64,000 bases of DNA, taken from contig JAEXBS010000096.1 of the NCBI GenBank assembly GCA_023393915.1, forward strand, positions 248,001 through 312,000, given 5' to 3'. The notes beneath the pieces were generated by a model that was given only the letters and a program-made list of their open reading frames with translations, was not told where the DNA came from and ran no database searches. This DNA comes from Bacteroidota bacterium (GTDB lineage Bacteria > Bacteroidota > Bacteroidia > Flavobacteriales > Weeksellaceae). Position numbers and translations under genes: made by a program. How positions within the stretch are numbered: the first letter of the stretch is position 1; every line of letters begins with the position of its first letter. This document shows, piece after piece, positions 55,731-64,000 of the stretch.

Positions 55731-57650
55731 ATGCGCTATATCGTACTATTAATATTTTTCAGTTCTTTTCTAAGTGCCCAAGTGGTGAATAAAACCGATC
55801 CAAATACTCTTCCAGAGGACACTCTTGTGGTTGACAATGGAGAGAGGGATTCAATGAAAATTTTCAAACCGGTGATTTCCGATTATCAGTACAGGACAAA
55901 GTATTCAGAAGCTAAAATTTTTGACACTACCTTTGCAGCAGACCGTACCTATCGTTTTAGCCAATACAACAACCGCGACAATTTTGGTAAGATCCAGTTT
56001 GCGAATATAGGATCAGGGTTTCAAGATTTGATGTACAGGCAAAGTCCAGAGAAAAACTTAGCATTACTTCCTACAAATAAATCTCATTTTTATCTAGGAG
56101 AAGACGATATCAAGTATTACGATGTCAAGACACCTACCACTTCTTTTATTTACCATTCCGCGATGCGAAATGGTGCTGCACTGCAGTCCACCTATACTCA
56201 AAATGTAGGAAAGAACTTGAATTTTGCAGTAGAATACATGGGACTCAGGTCTCAAGGATTTTACACGAATTCACTAGCGGCTAATAATAATTTTGTGTTT
56301 TCGGCGCATTACCAATCAGAAAATGGAAAATACGAAGCATTCGGGCATTATGTCCATCAGAATGTAAACAATGAAGAGTACGGTGGAATAAACGACTTAG
56401 ATCTTTTTTTAGGAGGGGATTCAAGATTTAAGAATCGTCAAAACCTCGAAGTGGGATTGAATGATTCAGATTCAAGATTTTCTGCTAGAAGATACTATCT
56501 GAGCCAATCTTTTGCTCCATTTAATCCGGATAAAATTCCATTTCGTCTGGAGCATACAATTATGCACCAAGGCAATAAACAATATTTCAATTTAGGTTCT
56601 GCGGATATTGGCTATTTTGAGGCCGTTTCACTAGATCGAGAGCAATCTAACAAGACTTATTTCGAAAACCTATCCAATACGATAAGTTTATTATTTGATA
56701 AAGAAGTATTTAAACTTAATGCGGGTGTAAGACACCAACATATTGTGCTTGGTAGTGAAAACAAAATAGTGGATACGGATCTTTATGATGGCCAGGAGTG
56801 GAAGGAAGACCGGATTGGCGCAATCGGTAGAGTGCAAGCTCACCTTTGGGATAAGTTCGATCTCAATTCCGTACTAGAGTTTTCTAACGGGAAAACCTTT
56901 GGAAGTTTTCTTCGCTCAGCTAATGAAATTAAAGTAGAACCTTGGCCGGATTACTTTTTAGAAGCGGTAGTGAATTTTCAGTCAGCAGCTCCTAGTTTCA
57001 ATTATTTATTAAAGAGATCCTCTATTTCTAATTATAACTATACCTTTTCTGATTTTCAAAATGAAAATGTATTGGAAGTTGGAGGTGAACTAGGCGTCAA
57101 ATGGTTTGACGCAAAACTTATGGCTCGCTACTTTAAAATTGATCATTTCACTTACTTCGATCAGAATGCACAACCTTTGCAGAGTAGTGAATCTCTTAAC
57201 ATTTCTCAGATAGGTGGAGAAGCCACCTTTTCTCGAGGGAAATTTCATCTTAATACCCGCTTAGTTTTTCAGAAAAATCTTTCAGCTCAGGATCTTTTTC
57301 CCTCACCTGATTTGATAGCTAGAGCAAATCTTTATTTTAAATCACCTGCTTTTAAAAAGGCTGCGCAAATAATGGCGGGAATAAAAGGTTATTACTTTTC
57401 AAAATTTGATTCGAGAGAATTCTCCCCTGTAATAAGCGAGTTCCTATTGCCAGGAACTTCGGCTTATCCAATTGGTGGAGAACCCATAATAGATGTTTAT
57501 TTTAATATGAAAGTCAAAACCATGCAGTTTTTCATTGAAGGACAAAATTTGACAGCGACTTTCTCACAAAATCAATCCTACACAGCGCCTTATTATCCAA
57601 TCTATGATTTTAGATTGAATATAGGGATCTTGTGGAATTTGTTTCACTAA
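55731..57650 (+). CDS. Putative porin (Porin_10-like)
   Basis: 639 residues with a signal peptide (MRYIVLLIFFSSFLSAQ). The body is a series of amphipathic strands ending in FRLNIGILWNLFH, fitting an outer-membrane beta barrel. The early FGKIQFANIGSGFQDLMYRQ and the repeated aromatic ends match the Bacteroidetes putative-porin family. No TonB box or plug is present, so passive transport is expected. Substrate unknown. Its stop codon is four bases before the bshC start, so the two are probably translated from one message. Confidence 0.8.
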   Translation: MRYIVLLIFFSSFLSAQVVNKTDPNTLPEDTLVVDNGERDSMKIFKPVISDYQYRTKYSEAKIFDTTFAADRTYRFSQYNNRDNFGKIQFANIGSGFQDLMYRQSPEKNLALLPTNKSHFYLGEDDIKYYDVKTPTTSFIYHSAMRNGAALQSTYTQNVGKNLNFAVEYMGLRSQGFYTNSLAANNNFVFSAHYQSENGKYEAFGHYVHQNVNNEEYGGINDLDLFLGGDSRFKNRQNLEVGLNDSDSRFSARRYYLSQSFAPFNPDKIPFRLEHTIMHQGNKQYFNLGSADIGYFEAVSLDREQSNKTYFENLSNTISLLFDKEVFKLNAGVRHQHIVLGSENKIVDTDLYDGQEWKEDRIGAIGRVQAHLWDKFDLNSVLEFSNGKTFGSFLRSANEIKVEPWPDYFLEAVVNFQSAAPSFNYLLKRSSISNYNYTFSDFQNENVLEVGGELGVKWFDAKLMARYFKIDHFTYFDQNAQPLQSSESLNISQIGGEATFSRGKFHLNTRLVFQKNLSAQDLFPSPDLIARANLYFKSPAFKKAAQIMAGIKGYYFSKFDSREFSPVISEFLLPGTSAYPIGGEPIIDVYFNMKVKTMQFFIEGQNLTATFSQNQSYTAPYYPIYDFRLNIGILWNLFH

Positions 57651-57654
57651 TAGT

Positions 57655-59244
57655 TTGAAAAAAATAAAACACATACCATTTCAAGAAATTGAAAGTATAC
57701 CTCAATTAATCAAAGATTTCTTGAACAATGAACTGAACTCCAGATATGGTGATTTTCGCTTTAATCGAGAGAATTTTCTTTCGCAGATGGAATTCCGTAA
57801 TCGTACCTTTTCAATAGATCAAAGGAAAGCGCTTCAACAGGTGCTCCTAAAGCAGCACGAAAAAAACGAAGTTTCTGAGCTGCAGAAAGAAAATATACAA
57901 AAAATCGGACAAGAAGGCTGTTATACAGTAATCACAGGACATCAACTCAATTTGTTTACTGGACCACTTTATTTTGTGTATAAAATTCTTCAAACCATTA
58001 AAACTTCAGAATATTTAAAGAAGGAGTTTCCTGAGCAAAATTTTATTCCAGTATTTTGGATGGCAAGTGAAGATCACGATTTTGAGGAGATTAACCATTT
58101 TCAAACTAAGGAAAATTATTACGAAGTTAGAGGCTTTTCAGGAGGCCCTGTAGGAAAAATCAAAGTGCAAGACGAATTTTTCATCCATGAGTTTGAAAAA
58201 GATTTTGCTGATACTGTATACGGAACTGAACTCATACGGTGGATGAAAGAGGCTTACCAGCAAGGGAATACTTTGAGTGAGGCCACCAGAAAATTGGTTC
58301 AATGGCTCTTTGCCTCGTACGGTTTATTAATTGTTGACGGGGACCAATCCGAGCTTAAAGAGCAAATGATTACAACTTTTGAGCAGGAGCTTTTTGAAAA
58401 TAAACTGGAAGAAGAAACTCGAAATGAGGTGGATTTCCTTAAAGGGAAGTACGGAAAAGTGCAAGTGAATCCTCGTGAAATCAACCTTTTCTATTTATCT
58501 CAAACCCGGAATCGCATTGAGAAAGATAAATTAGGTTTTAGGGCTGTTGATACAGAAATTCATTGGTCCATGGAACAACTCAAAAACGAACTTAGATCTA
58601 ACCCAGAGCGTTTTAGCCCCAATGCACTCCTTAGACCCGTATTTCAAGAGACGGTACTGCCTAACTTGGCCTATATTGGAGGTAATGCAGAAATCATGTA
58701 CTGGTTAGAGCTTAAGGAATATTTTGCATACCTTAATCAGCGGCTACCCGTATTAATTCCTAGGAACTCTCTTTTGGTATTAAGTGAAAAACAATGTAAA
58801 AAGCTTCACAAACTGAACTTATCTGTAGAAGATTTATTTGGGAATTTTGCACGGGTGACTGCGAGAGAAATTTTAGAAAATTCTGAATTAAGGATTTTGC
58901 TTGAAGAAAAACGGTTGATAGTAGAGCAATCGTTTGAAGCAATCATGCAGAGGGCTAGTGAGACGGAAGCGACGTTTTCCAATTTGGTCGCTGCGGAGAA
59001 AAAAAGACAGCTAAAATCTTATGAACGGATGCGTAAACGATTGCTAAAAGCAGAAAGAATCAAACAAAGTGAAAAGTTGGACCGGCTTGAAACTCTGTTT
59101 CTTGAGGTTCACCCAGGAGGAAGTTGGCAAGAAAGGAAATGGAACTTTAGTGTCTTCTACGCAGACGAAGGTAAAGATTGGCTTCAAAATTGTTACCAAC
59201 AAATTGATGTCGAAAAATCAGGTATTAATATACTTTTGATTTAA
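57655..59244 (+). CDS. bshC: Bacillithiol biosynthesis cysteine-adding enzyme BshC (TTG start)
   Basis: 529 residues. Adds cysteine to GlcN-malate in the last step of bacillithiol synthesis. Family marks are TVITGHQLNLFTGPLYFVYKIL (HxGH-like nucleotide site), VFWMASEDHDFEEINHF, and LLRPVFQETVLPNLAYIGGNAEIMYW. The C-terminal coiled coil is at about 410-480. The start is a TTG (57655-57657): in frame upstream there is only a stop and no ATG, and the residues that follow (KKIKHIPFQEIESIPQL) are the expected family start. The four-base gap to the porin stop suggests coupled translation. Confidence 0.93.
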   Translation: MKKIKHIPFQEIESIPQLIKDFLNNELNSRYGDFRFNRENFLSQMEFRNRTFSIDQRKALQQVLLKQHEKNEVSELQKENIQKIGQEGCYTVITGHQLNLFTGPLYFVYKILQTIKTSEYLKKEFPEQNFIPVFWMASEDHDFEEINHFQTKENYYEVRGFSGGPVGKIKVQDEFFIHEFEKDFADTVYGTELIRWMKEAYQQGNTLSEATRKLVQWLFASYGLLIVDGDQSELKEQMITTFEQELFENKLEEETRNEVDFLKGKYGKVQVNPREINLFYLSQTRNRIEKDKLGFRAVDTEIHWSMEQLKNELRSNPERFSPNALLRPVFQETVLPNLAYIGGNAEIMYWLELKEYFAYLNQRLPVLIPRNSLLVLSEKQCKKLHKLNLSVEDLFGNFARVTAREILENSELRILLEEKRLIVEQSFEAIMQRASETEATFSNLVAAEKKRQLKSYERMRKRLLKAERIKQSEKLDRLETLFLEVHPGGSWQERKWNFSVFYADEGKDWLQNCYQQIDVEKSGINILLI

Positions 59245-59281
59245 TTTTAAAGCATTATTTTTGCAAATAACAGACCCTATT

Positions 59282-61192
59282 ATGATGAAAAAGTTCCTGT
59301 TGATCTCAGCATTTGTGTTTGGGCTTCCTTCTAGTGCCCAAAGTACCCACACGGTGATTAAGGGAGACACCCCTTACAATATTTCGAAGAAGTATGGGCT
59401 GAGTATTGCGCAACTTTATCAGCTGAATCCCAGTGTTACAGAGGGGAAAATTAGGATTGGAGACGTTCTTAGTGTTTCCAAGGGATCTACCTCTTCATCG
59501 GCTAGCACAAATAATAGAGTAGGAAGCATTGTACTCCAACCAAAACAGACCATCTACGGAATTACCAAGCAGTATCATATTTCAGAACAAGAGCTGCGTA
59601 AACTAAATCCAGAGTTAGATTCGCATATGCGTATTGGGGATCGTGTAACGCTTCCTTTAGACCTAATTGAGAAATATGCAGATCCGAGCGCACAAATTGC
59701 TACTTCAGAGGCCCAGGAAGCAAACATAGATAGCACTACTGAGCAGCTTGAGTACTATGAAGTAAAAGCAAAAGACAATTATTATAGAATTACTCGTCGC
59801 TACAACTTAACTCAAGAGGAGCTTTTTGCTATGAACCCTGGGTTAGAAGAGAAAGGACTTCAGCCAGGTGCTCAAATTATTGTGCGAGGAAACATTAATA
59901 CCTCAGATTCGCAAGTAGAGAATGAAACTTCGCAATCAGAACAAGGTGAAACTTCAACAACTACAGTTTCCACGGAATCTAATAAAGATAGCGATCAAGA
60001 TTTAGTTCAATCTGGAGACTATTTGACCTATACCGTAAGATCGGGCGATACCGTATTTGGTATTTTAAATCGTTTCAAAATCACTCTTGACCAGCTCTTA
60101 GAGCTTAACCCCTCACTTTCTTCAGGTCTTAAGACAGGAATGGTGCTAAATATCAAGAAGCTTGATTCGCAATATATTAAGAAGTCAGGTGACGAGCTCA
60201 ATGTAGTACTGATGTTGCCTTTCGGTTTTGATTCATCAGATAGTCGTTATCGCTCCATGGCTACTGATTTTTTAATGGGTGCAAAGCTTGCTATTGAACG
60301 TCAAGCGAAGGGTGGCCAAAAGTTAAATATTAATGTAGTTGATGCTGGAAATGAACAAAGTTTCAAAAACAGTTTAACACAGCTTAATCGAGATAATACC
60401 GATCTTATTGTAGGTCCGTTCTTTAAATCAAGTGTTTTAGATGTACTTGATTATGTGAAGTCAGAAAAAATCCCTGTCGTTGCGCCTTTTGCTAACTCAG
60501 ATGACCTCTATGATCACAGTAATCTGATTATTGTGGAAACGAGAGACGAAACTTATGCAGACCGTATTGTTGAAGAAGTTAAAGATAAGTACAATAACGA
60601 ACCAATTTTCATTCTTGGTGGCGGTGATAAAACGTTCGCAAATCGCATTCGTGAGGGTCTTGAAAAAGAATTGAAGAACCCGCAAATTAAGATTGTTACC
60701 TCAGCTACCGATATTGTGCCTGCAACTAATATGATGACCGGTTCACCAAGTCCCCTCATAGCGATTTTAGCTTCCAATAATGATGGATTAGGCGCTAGTT
60801 TTGGACGAAGAATGATAGAGATTTCAAAAGACGTTCAAGGGGTAAAGGCTTATAGTATGTATTATAATTCAATTTTCGAAAATCAAATCGATGCCCTTAG
60901 CCAAGTTTCACTGGTCTACTTAATGGATAGAAAGATCAATACAGAGGGTTCCTTCGAAAAAGAAGTTTTAAAAGCCTACGAAGACAAGTACTGTAAAGCA
61001 CCTTCGAAATACGCAGTTATCGGATTTGATGTATTAAGCGATATCTTGAGTCGTGAGAATAACCGAGGTGAAGTATGGCGTCAAATAGGCAAATCCCAAA
61101 CTCAACTAGCAACAAAATTTGAATACGTTCCTGCTCAGAAGGGAGGAGCTTACATAAATACTGGATATAGGGTGGTTAGACTCATTCCTTAA
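59282..61192 (+). CDS. Four-LysM protein with a periplasmic-binding-type I-like domain
   Basis: 636 residues from the ATG pair at 59282/59285, which gives the signal peptide MMKKFLLISAFVFGLPSSAQ; the reading from a TTG at 59261 adds seven residues. Four LysM units follow at about 22-65, 83-126, 157-203 and 249-292, each ending in an LNP or MNP motif (QLNPSV, KLNPEL, AMNPGL, ELNPSL). A Ser/Thr-rich linker (206-240) separates the third and fourth. Residues 306-636 form a leucine-binding-like domain (LNVVLMLPFGFD, DLIVGPFFKSSVLD, VPVVAPFA-like PVVAPFANSD). Periplasmic murein binding is expected. The last domain recalls the LpoA/LppC group that activates penicillin-binding proteins, but a ligand sensor is equally possible. 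fabD follows after 46 bases. Confidence 0.85.
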   Translation: MMKKFLLISAFVFGLPSSAQSTHTVIKGDTPYNISKKYGLSIAQLYQLNPSVTEGKIRIGDVLSVSKGSTSSSASTNNRVGSIVLQPKQTIYGITKQYHISEQELRKLNPELDSHMRIGDRVTLPLDLIEKYADPSAQIATSEAQEANIDSTTEQLEYYEVKAKDNYYRITRRYNLTQEELFAMNPGLEEKGLQPGAQIIVRGNINTSDSQVENETSQSEQGETSTTTVSTESNKDSDQDLVQSGDYLTYTVRSGDTVFGILNRFKITLDQLLELNPSLSSGLKTGMVLNIKKLDSQYIKKSGDELNVVLMLPFGFDSSDSRYRSMATDFLMGAKLAIERQAKGGQKLNINVVDAGNEQSFKNSLTQLNRDNTDLIVGPFFKSSVLDVLDYVKSEKIPVVAPFANSDDLYDHSNLIIVETRDETYADRIVEEVKDKYNNEPIFILGGGDKTFANRIREGLEKELKNPQIKIVTSATDIVPATNMMTGSPSPLIAILASNNDGLGASFGRRMIEISKDVQGVKAYSMYYNSIFENQIDALSQVSLVYLMDRKINTEGSFEKEVLKAYEDKYCKAPSKYAVIGFDVLSDILSRENNRGEVWRQIGKSQTQLATKFEYVPAQKGGAYINTGYRVVRLIP

Positions 61193-61238
61193 AACTAATA
61201 ACCCACTCAATTATTTCAAAAGATTACTGGATTAAATT

Positions 61239-62117
61239 ATGAAGAAAGCACTAGTGTTTCCCGGACAAGGATCTCAATTTGTCGGAATGGGAAAAGAATT
61301 GTATGATTCAAGGAAAGATATTAAAGATTTAATGGATTCTGCAAATGAGATATTGGGATTCAATATTTTGCAGATCATGTTTTCAGGCACTCAAGAAGAT
61401 TTACAAAAAACCAGTGTTACCCAACCGGCTATTTTCATACATTCTGTTGCAGCTGTAAAAGCAATATATGCGGTAGGCGCAGAAATGGTAGCAGGTCATT
61501 CATTAGGTGAATTTTCAGCACTAGTGGCGAACGGTGTTTTATCGTTTGAAGATGGACTTAAGCTGGTATCCCAAAGAGCAAAGGCAATGCAAGAAGCTTG
61601 TGATATGAATCCTAGTTCTATGGCTGCTATTTTAGGCCTTGAAGATTCTCTTGTTGAAGAGGTTTGCCAAAGTGTTGAGGGAATAGTTGTACCTGCAAAT
61701 TACAACTGCCCAGGTCAACTTGTTATTTCAGGTGAAACTGCTGCGGTTAAGAAAGCTTGTGAATTACTAAAAGAAAAAGGTGCGAAAAGAGCACTTCTAT
61801 TACCGGTAAATGGAGCGTTTCATTCTCCATTAATGCAACCTGCTCAAGACCGACTTGCAGCTGCCATAGAAGGGACCAAGTTTAGAAAAGCAACGCTTCC
61901 AGTCTACCAAAATATTACAACAAGGCCAGTAACCGATGAATCGGAAATCAAAAAGAATTTGATTGCGCAGTTAACAGGACCTGTCAAATGGACACAGAGC
62001 GTGCAGAACATGATTAGTGATGGTGCTACACATTTCGTCGAAGTAGGACCAGGAAAGACACTTCAAGGCTTGATTCGTAAAATTGATTCTGAAGTTAGTA
62101 TTTCGTCTGCCATTTAA
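61239..62117 (+). CDS. fabD: Malonyl-CoA:ACP transacylase
   Basis: 292 residues; loads malonyl units on acyl carrier protein for fatty acid synthesis. FPGQGSQFVGMGKELY is the N-terminal family motif. The nucleophile Ser88 lies in AGHSLGEFSAL, the Arg partner in LVSQRAKAMQEAC, and the catalytic His in VNGAFHSPLM. FVEVGPGKTLQGLIRK closes the fold. It is cytoplasmic. The GYDIA kinase gene follows after nine bases and is probably on the same transcript. Confidence 0.97.
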   Translation: MKKALVFPGQGSQFVGMGKELYDSRKDIKDLMDSANEILGFNILQIMFSGTQEDLQKTSVTQPAIFIHSVAAVKAIYAVGAEMVAGHSLGEFSALVANGVLSFEDGLKLVSQRAKAMQEACDMNPSSMAAILGLEDSLVEEVCQSVEGIVVPANYNCPGQLVISGETAAVKKACELLKEKGAKRALLLPVNGAFHSPLMQPAQDRLAAAIEGTKFRKATLPVYQNITTRPVTDESEIKKNLIAQLTGPVKWTQSVQNMISDGATHFVEVGPGKTLQGLIRKIDSEVSISSAI

Positions 62118-62126
62118 TAAAAACGA

Positions 62127-63032
62127 ATGAGTAAGATATTTTCTCCTGGAAAACTATTGCTCACCAGCGAATATTTCGTCTTAGACGGTGCGCTTGCCCT
62201 AGCAGTTCCTACACGGCTAGGGCAAACGTTTTATTGTGAGGATTTACCTGAGTCGAGCTCAGTGGTGCATTGGGTGGCAAAGCACCAAGGAACACTTTGG
62301 CTAGAGTGTTGGGTAGATTACCGTTTGGGAAAAGTCCTTCGTACCAACAATGCAAATGCGTCTGCTTTTATTCTGAAGGTCCTTTTGGAGGCGAAACGGC
62401 TCTCCAGTAGCCGCTTCTCTTTTGGTGAATCTTATCGAATTGAAACCAACCTAGAATTTCCTTCTAATTTTGGCTTAGGAAGCAGTTCGACGCTAATGAA
62501 CAATTTAGCCCAGTGGGCAGAAATTGATCCCTTTACCCTTAATGCAGTCTCATTAGGTGGGAGCGGTTACGATATTGCGGTTGCACAGAAAAAGTCTCCT
62601 CTACTTTATCAATTGCAAGGAAATGAAAGAAGAGTTGAAAGCATTGATATTTCTTTTCCTTTTACGGATCAATTGTTGTTTTTGCATCTTGGAAAAAAGC
62701 AAGATTCGCGTGAGGGAATTCGACGATTTCGGGAGAAGCAAATTTCTAGGGAAGATATTCATGAATTTTCCGAACTAACAAGGAAAGTAGTTTCTTGTGA
62801 TAGTTTAGAGAATTTCTCCCAATTAATGATTGCTCATGAGGCAAAAGTTTCAGAACTATTAGCACTTACAACGGTCAAAGAAACCTATTTTTCTCAGGCC
62901 CCAGTCTTTGTAAAAAGTCTTGGAGCTTGGGGTGGAGATTTTGTAATGACCTGCAAATTTCCGGGTTATGAGAGCTATTTTCGGGACAAAGGTTTTTCAG
63001 ATATTTTTCAGTGGTCGGAGTTAATAATTTGA
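62127..63032 (+). CDS. GYDIA-family GHMP kinase
   Basis: 301 residues of the galacto-homoserine-mevalonate-phosphomevalonate kinase superfamily. N-terminal KIFSPGKLLLTSEYFVLDGA carries the substrate-site motif 1. SNFGLGSSSTLMNNLAQW is the nucleotide loop (motif 2), and SLGGSGYDIAVAQ holds the GYDIA signature that names the group. The C-terminal glycine motif is weak (LGAWGGDFVMTC). The family is common in Flavobacteriia and its substrate is not settled; mevalonate-pathway intermediates are a reasonable guess. It directly follows fabD. Confidence 0.88.
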   Translation: MSKIFSPGKLLLTSEYFVLDGALALAVPTRLGQTFYCEDLPESSSVVHWVAKHQGTLWLECWVDYRLGKVLRTNNANASAFILKVLLEAKRLSSSRFSFGESYRIETNLEFPSNFGLGSSSTLMNNLAQWAEIDPFTLNAVSLGGSGYDIAVAQKKSPLLYQLQGNERRVESIDISFPFTDQLLFLHLGKKQDSREGIRRFREKQISREDIHEFSELTRKVVSCDSLENFSQLMIAHEAKVSELLALTTVKETYFSQAPVFVKSLGAWGGDFVMTCKFPGYESYFRDKGFSDIFQWSELII

Positions 63033-63119
63033 TTAACAAAAAGTTACAAGGTTGTTGAATTCTTGTGATTTCTGATTAATATCATTAACTTTCCACAGGT
63101 GAATCCTTACATATAATAG

Positions 63120-63127
63120 TACATTTG
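63120..63127 (+). promoter_or_regulatory. Promoter -7 box for pckA
   Basis: TACATTTG is a perfect TAnnTTTG match 38 bases before the pckA ATG. The -33 TTG is not seen. Confidence 0.45.
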
Positions 63128-63165
63128 GAATCTTAAAAATAAATCGAAAATAAAAAGTAAGTTTT

Positions 63166-64000
63166 ATGGCCAGCAATCAGATCATTCAGCAGCTGCAAAA
63201 AATGGGTATCTCAGGATACGACGAAATCATTTACAATCCTTCTTTTGAACAACTTTACCAAGCAGAAATTGCACCGGAAAATGAAGGTTATGAAAAAGGA
63301 ATTGTTTCCGAATCCGGCGCAGTAGCTGTACAAACTGGAGTTTTTACCGGTAGAAGTCCAAAAGACCGGTATATCGTTCTAGATGAGGTGACAAAGGATA
63401 CCATTAACTGGGACGGAAAAGTAAATTTCCCTACATCTAAAGAGGTCTTTTCACATTGCAAAAATTTAGTAATTGATCAACTCTCGAAAGCAAAAAAACT
63501 ATATGTTGTAGATACATTCTGTGGAACCAATCCTGATACGAGATTAAAAGTTCGTTTTTTAATGGAGGTGGCGTGGCAAGCACATTTTGTAACCAATATG
63601 TTTATTCGACCTTCCTCATATGAGTTAGAACATTATGGAGAACCCGATTTTGTTGTAATCAATGGGTCGAAGACGGTGAATGACAATTGGGAAGCGCAAG
63701 GGCTTAATTCCGAAAATTTCGTGATGTTCGACTTAACTGAGAAGATTCAAATTATTGGAGGTACATGGTACGGTGGTGAAATGAAGAAGGGAATGTTTGC
63801 CATTATGAATTATTACCTTCCTTTGAGAGGAATGGCTTCTATGCACTGTTCTGCTAACGTTGGTGAAGAAGGGGATGTGGCTTTGTTCTTCGGTCTTTCC
63901 GGAACAGGAAAAACGACTCTATCCGCTGATCCAAAACGTTACCTTATTGGAGACGATGAGCATGGTTGGGACGACAATGGTGTATTTAACTTCGAAGGGG
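63166..64000 (+). CDS. pckA: Phosphoenolpyruvate carboxykinase (ATP), 5' part; runs off the window
   Basis: I translated this by hand from the ATG at 63166 to the window edge, 278 complete residues, no stop. It begins [19 protein letters not shown]. The substrate-site Arg is in [13 protein letters not shown], the metal-site region in [19 protein letters not shown], and the P-loop in [16 protein letters not shown] with the following metal Asp in [11 protein letters not shown]. These mark the ATP-dependent enzyme, which turns oxaloacetate into PEP for gluconeogenesis or runs in reverse for anaplerosis. About half of the gene, including the adenine site, lies beyond the window. Confidence 0.96.
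   Translation, partial: MASNQIIQQLQKMGISGYDEIIYNPSFEQLYQAEIAPENEGYEKGIVSESGAVAVQTGVFTGRSPKDRYIVLDEVTKDTINWDGKVNFPTSKEVFSHCKNLVIDQLSKAKKLYVVDTFCGTNPDTRLKVRFLMEVAWQAHFVTNMFIRPSSYELEHYGEPDFVVINGSKTVNDNWEAQGLNSENFVMFDLTEKIQIIGGTWYGGEMKKGMFAIMNYYLPLRGMASMHCSANVGEEGDVALFFGLSGTGKTTLSADPKRYLIGDDEHGWDDNGVFNFEG

Noticed and set aside
1..64000. CRISPR arrays, tRNA/rRNA genes, insertion sequences or an integrase
   Set aside because: I looked for repeated spacers, cloverleaf-like ends, CCA tails, transposase motifs and tyrosine-recombinase signatures and saw none; a tRNAscan or ISfinder run would be needed to exclude short or decayed ones.

Overview
The window looks like chromosomal DNA of a Flavobacteriales member of the Bacteroidota, most like the Weeksellaceae (Chryseobacterium, Elizabethkingia and Weeksella relatives). 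The reasons are two SusC/SusD outer-membrane pairs, a type III glutamine synthetase, the bacillithiol enzyme BshC, a GYDIA-type GHMP kinase, Porin_10-like and DUF6702/DUF6705-like proteins, low GC, no clear Shine-Dalgarno sites, and promoters of the flavobacterial form TTG-N19/20-TAnnTTTG. The species cannot be named from the sequence alone. I saw no tRNA, rRNA, CRISPR array or complete insertion sequence.

Layout. 1-1.1 kb: the end of a heavy-metal (HMA) protein gene and a small Cys-rich secreted protein. 1.2-4.5 kb: an NlpC/P60 lipoprotein and the type III glutamine synthetase. 4.9-6.5 kb: a two-part protein whose C-terminal half reads as a nucleoside phosphorylase/nucleosidase. 6.6-12.3 kb: a dedicated-type aspartokinase, an M1 peptidase, an SMR transporter, CoaX, TadA and a DUF6702-like protein. 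12.4-15.3 kb: a tight four-gene operon (AmgK-like kinase, stand-alone RapZ C-terminal domain, MurU-like nucleotidyltransferase, LOG-family protein) that suggests cell-wall amino-sugar recycling. 15.4-23.9 kb: CDF metal exporter, Asd, a small membrane protein, a TonB receptor, NadC, NadB and a nitroreductase.

23.9-26.4 kb is the clearest accessory island. Two lipoprotein genes, one with JAMM-like metal-binding residues and an apparently frameshifted start, lie between a decayed copy of the 3' end of rnhA and the intact rnhA. This looks like an insertion that duplicated, or replaced by recombination, the end of rnhA.

26.4-40.5 kb: rnhA-dnaB, an MFS exporter, a GH3-family enzyme, mfd, pth, an inorganic-carbon group (two beta carbonic anhydrases, a SulP transporter and a small secreted protein) and ugd. 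40.7-45.5 kb: the rimP-nusA-infB operon, behind an attenuator-like hairpin that a short leader ORF reads through. 45.7-54.8 kb: two SusC/SusD operons sharing an almost identical promoter. 54.9-64 kb: a hypothetical secreted protein, a putative porin coupled to bshC (TTG start), a four-LysM protein with a periplasmic-binding-like domain, fabD, the GYDIA kinase and the 5' part of pckA.
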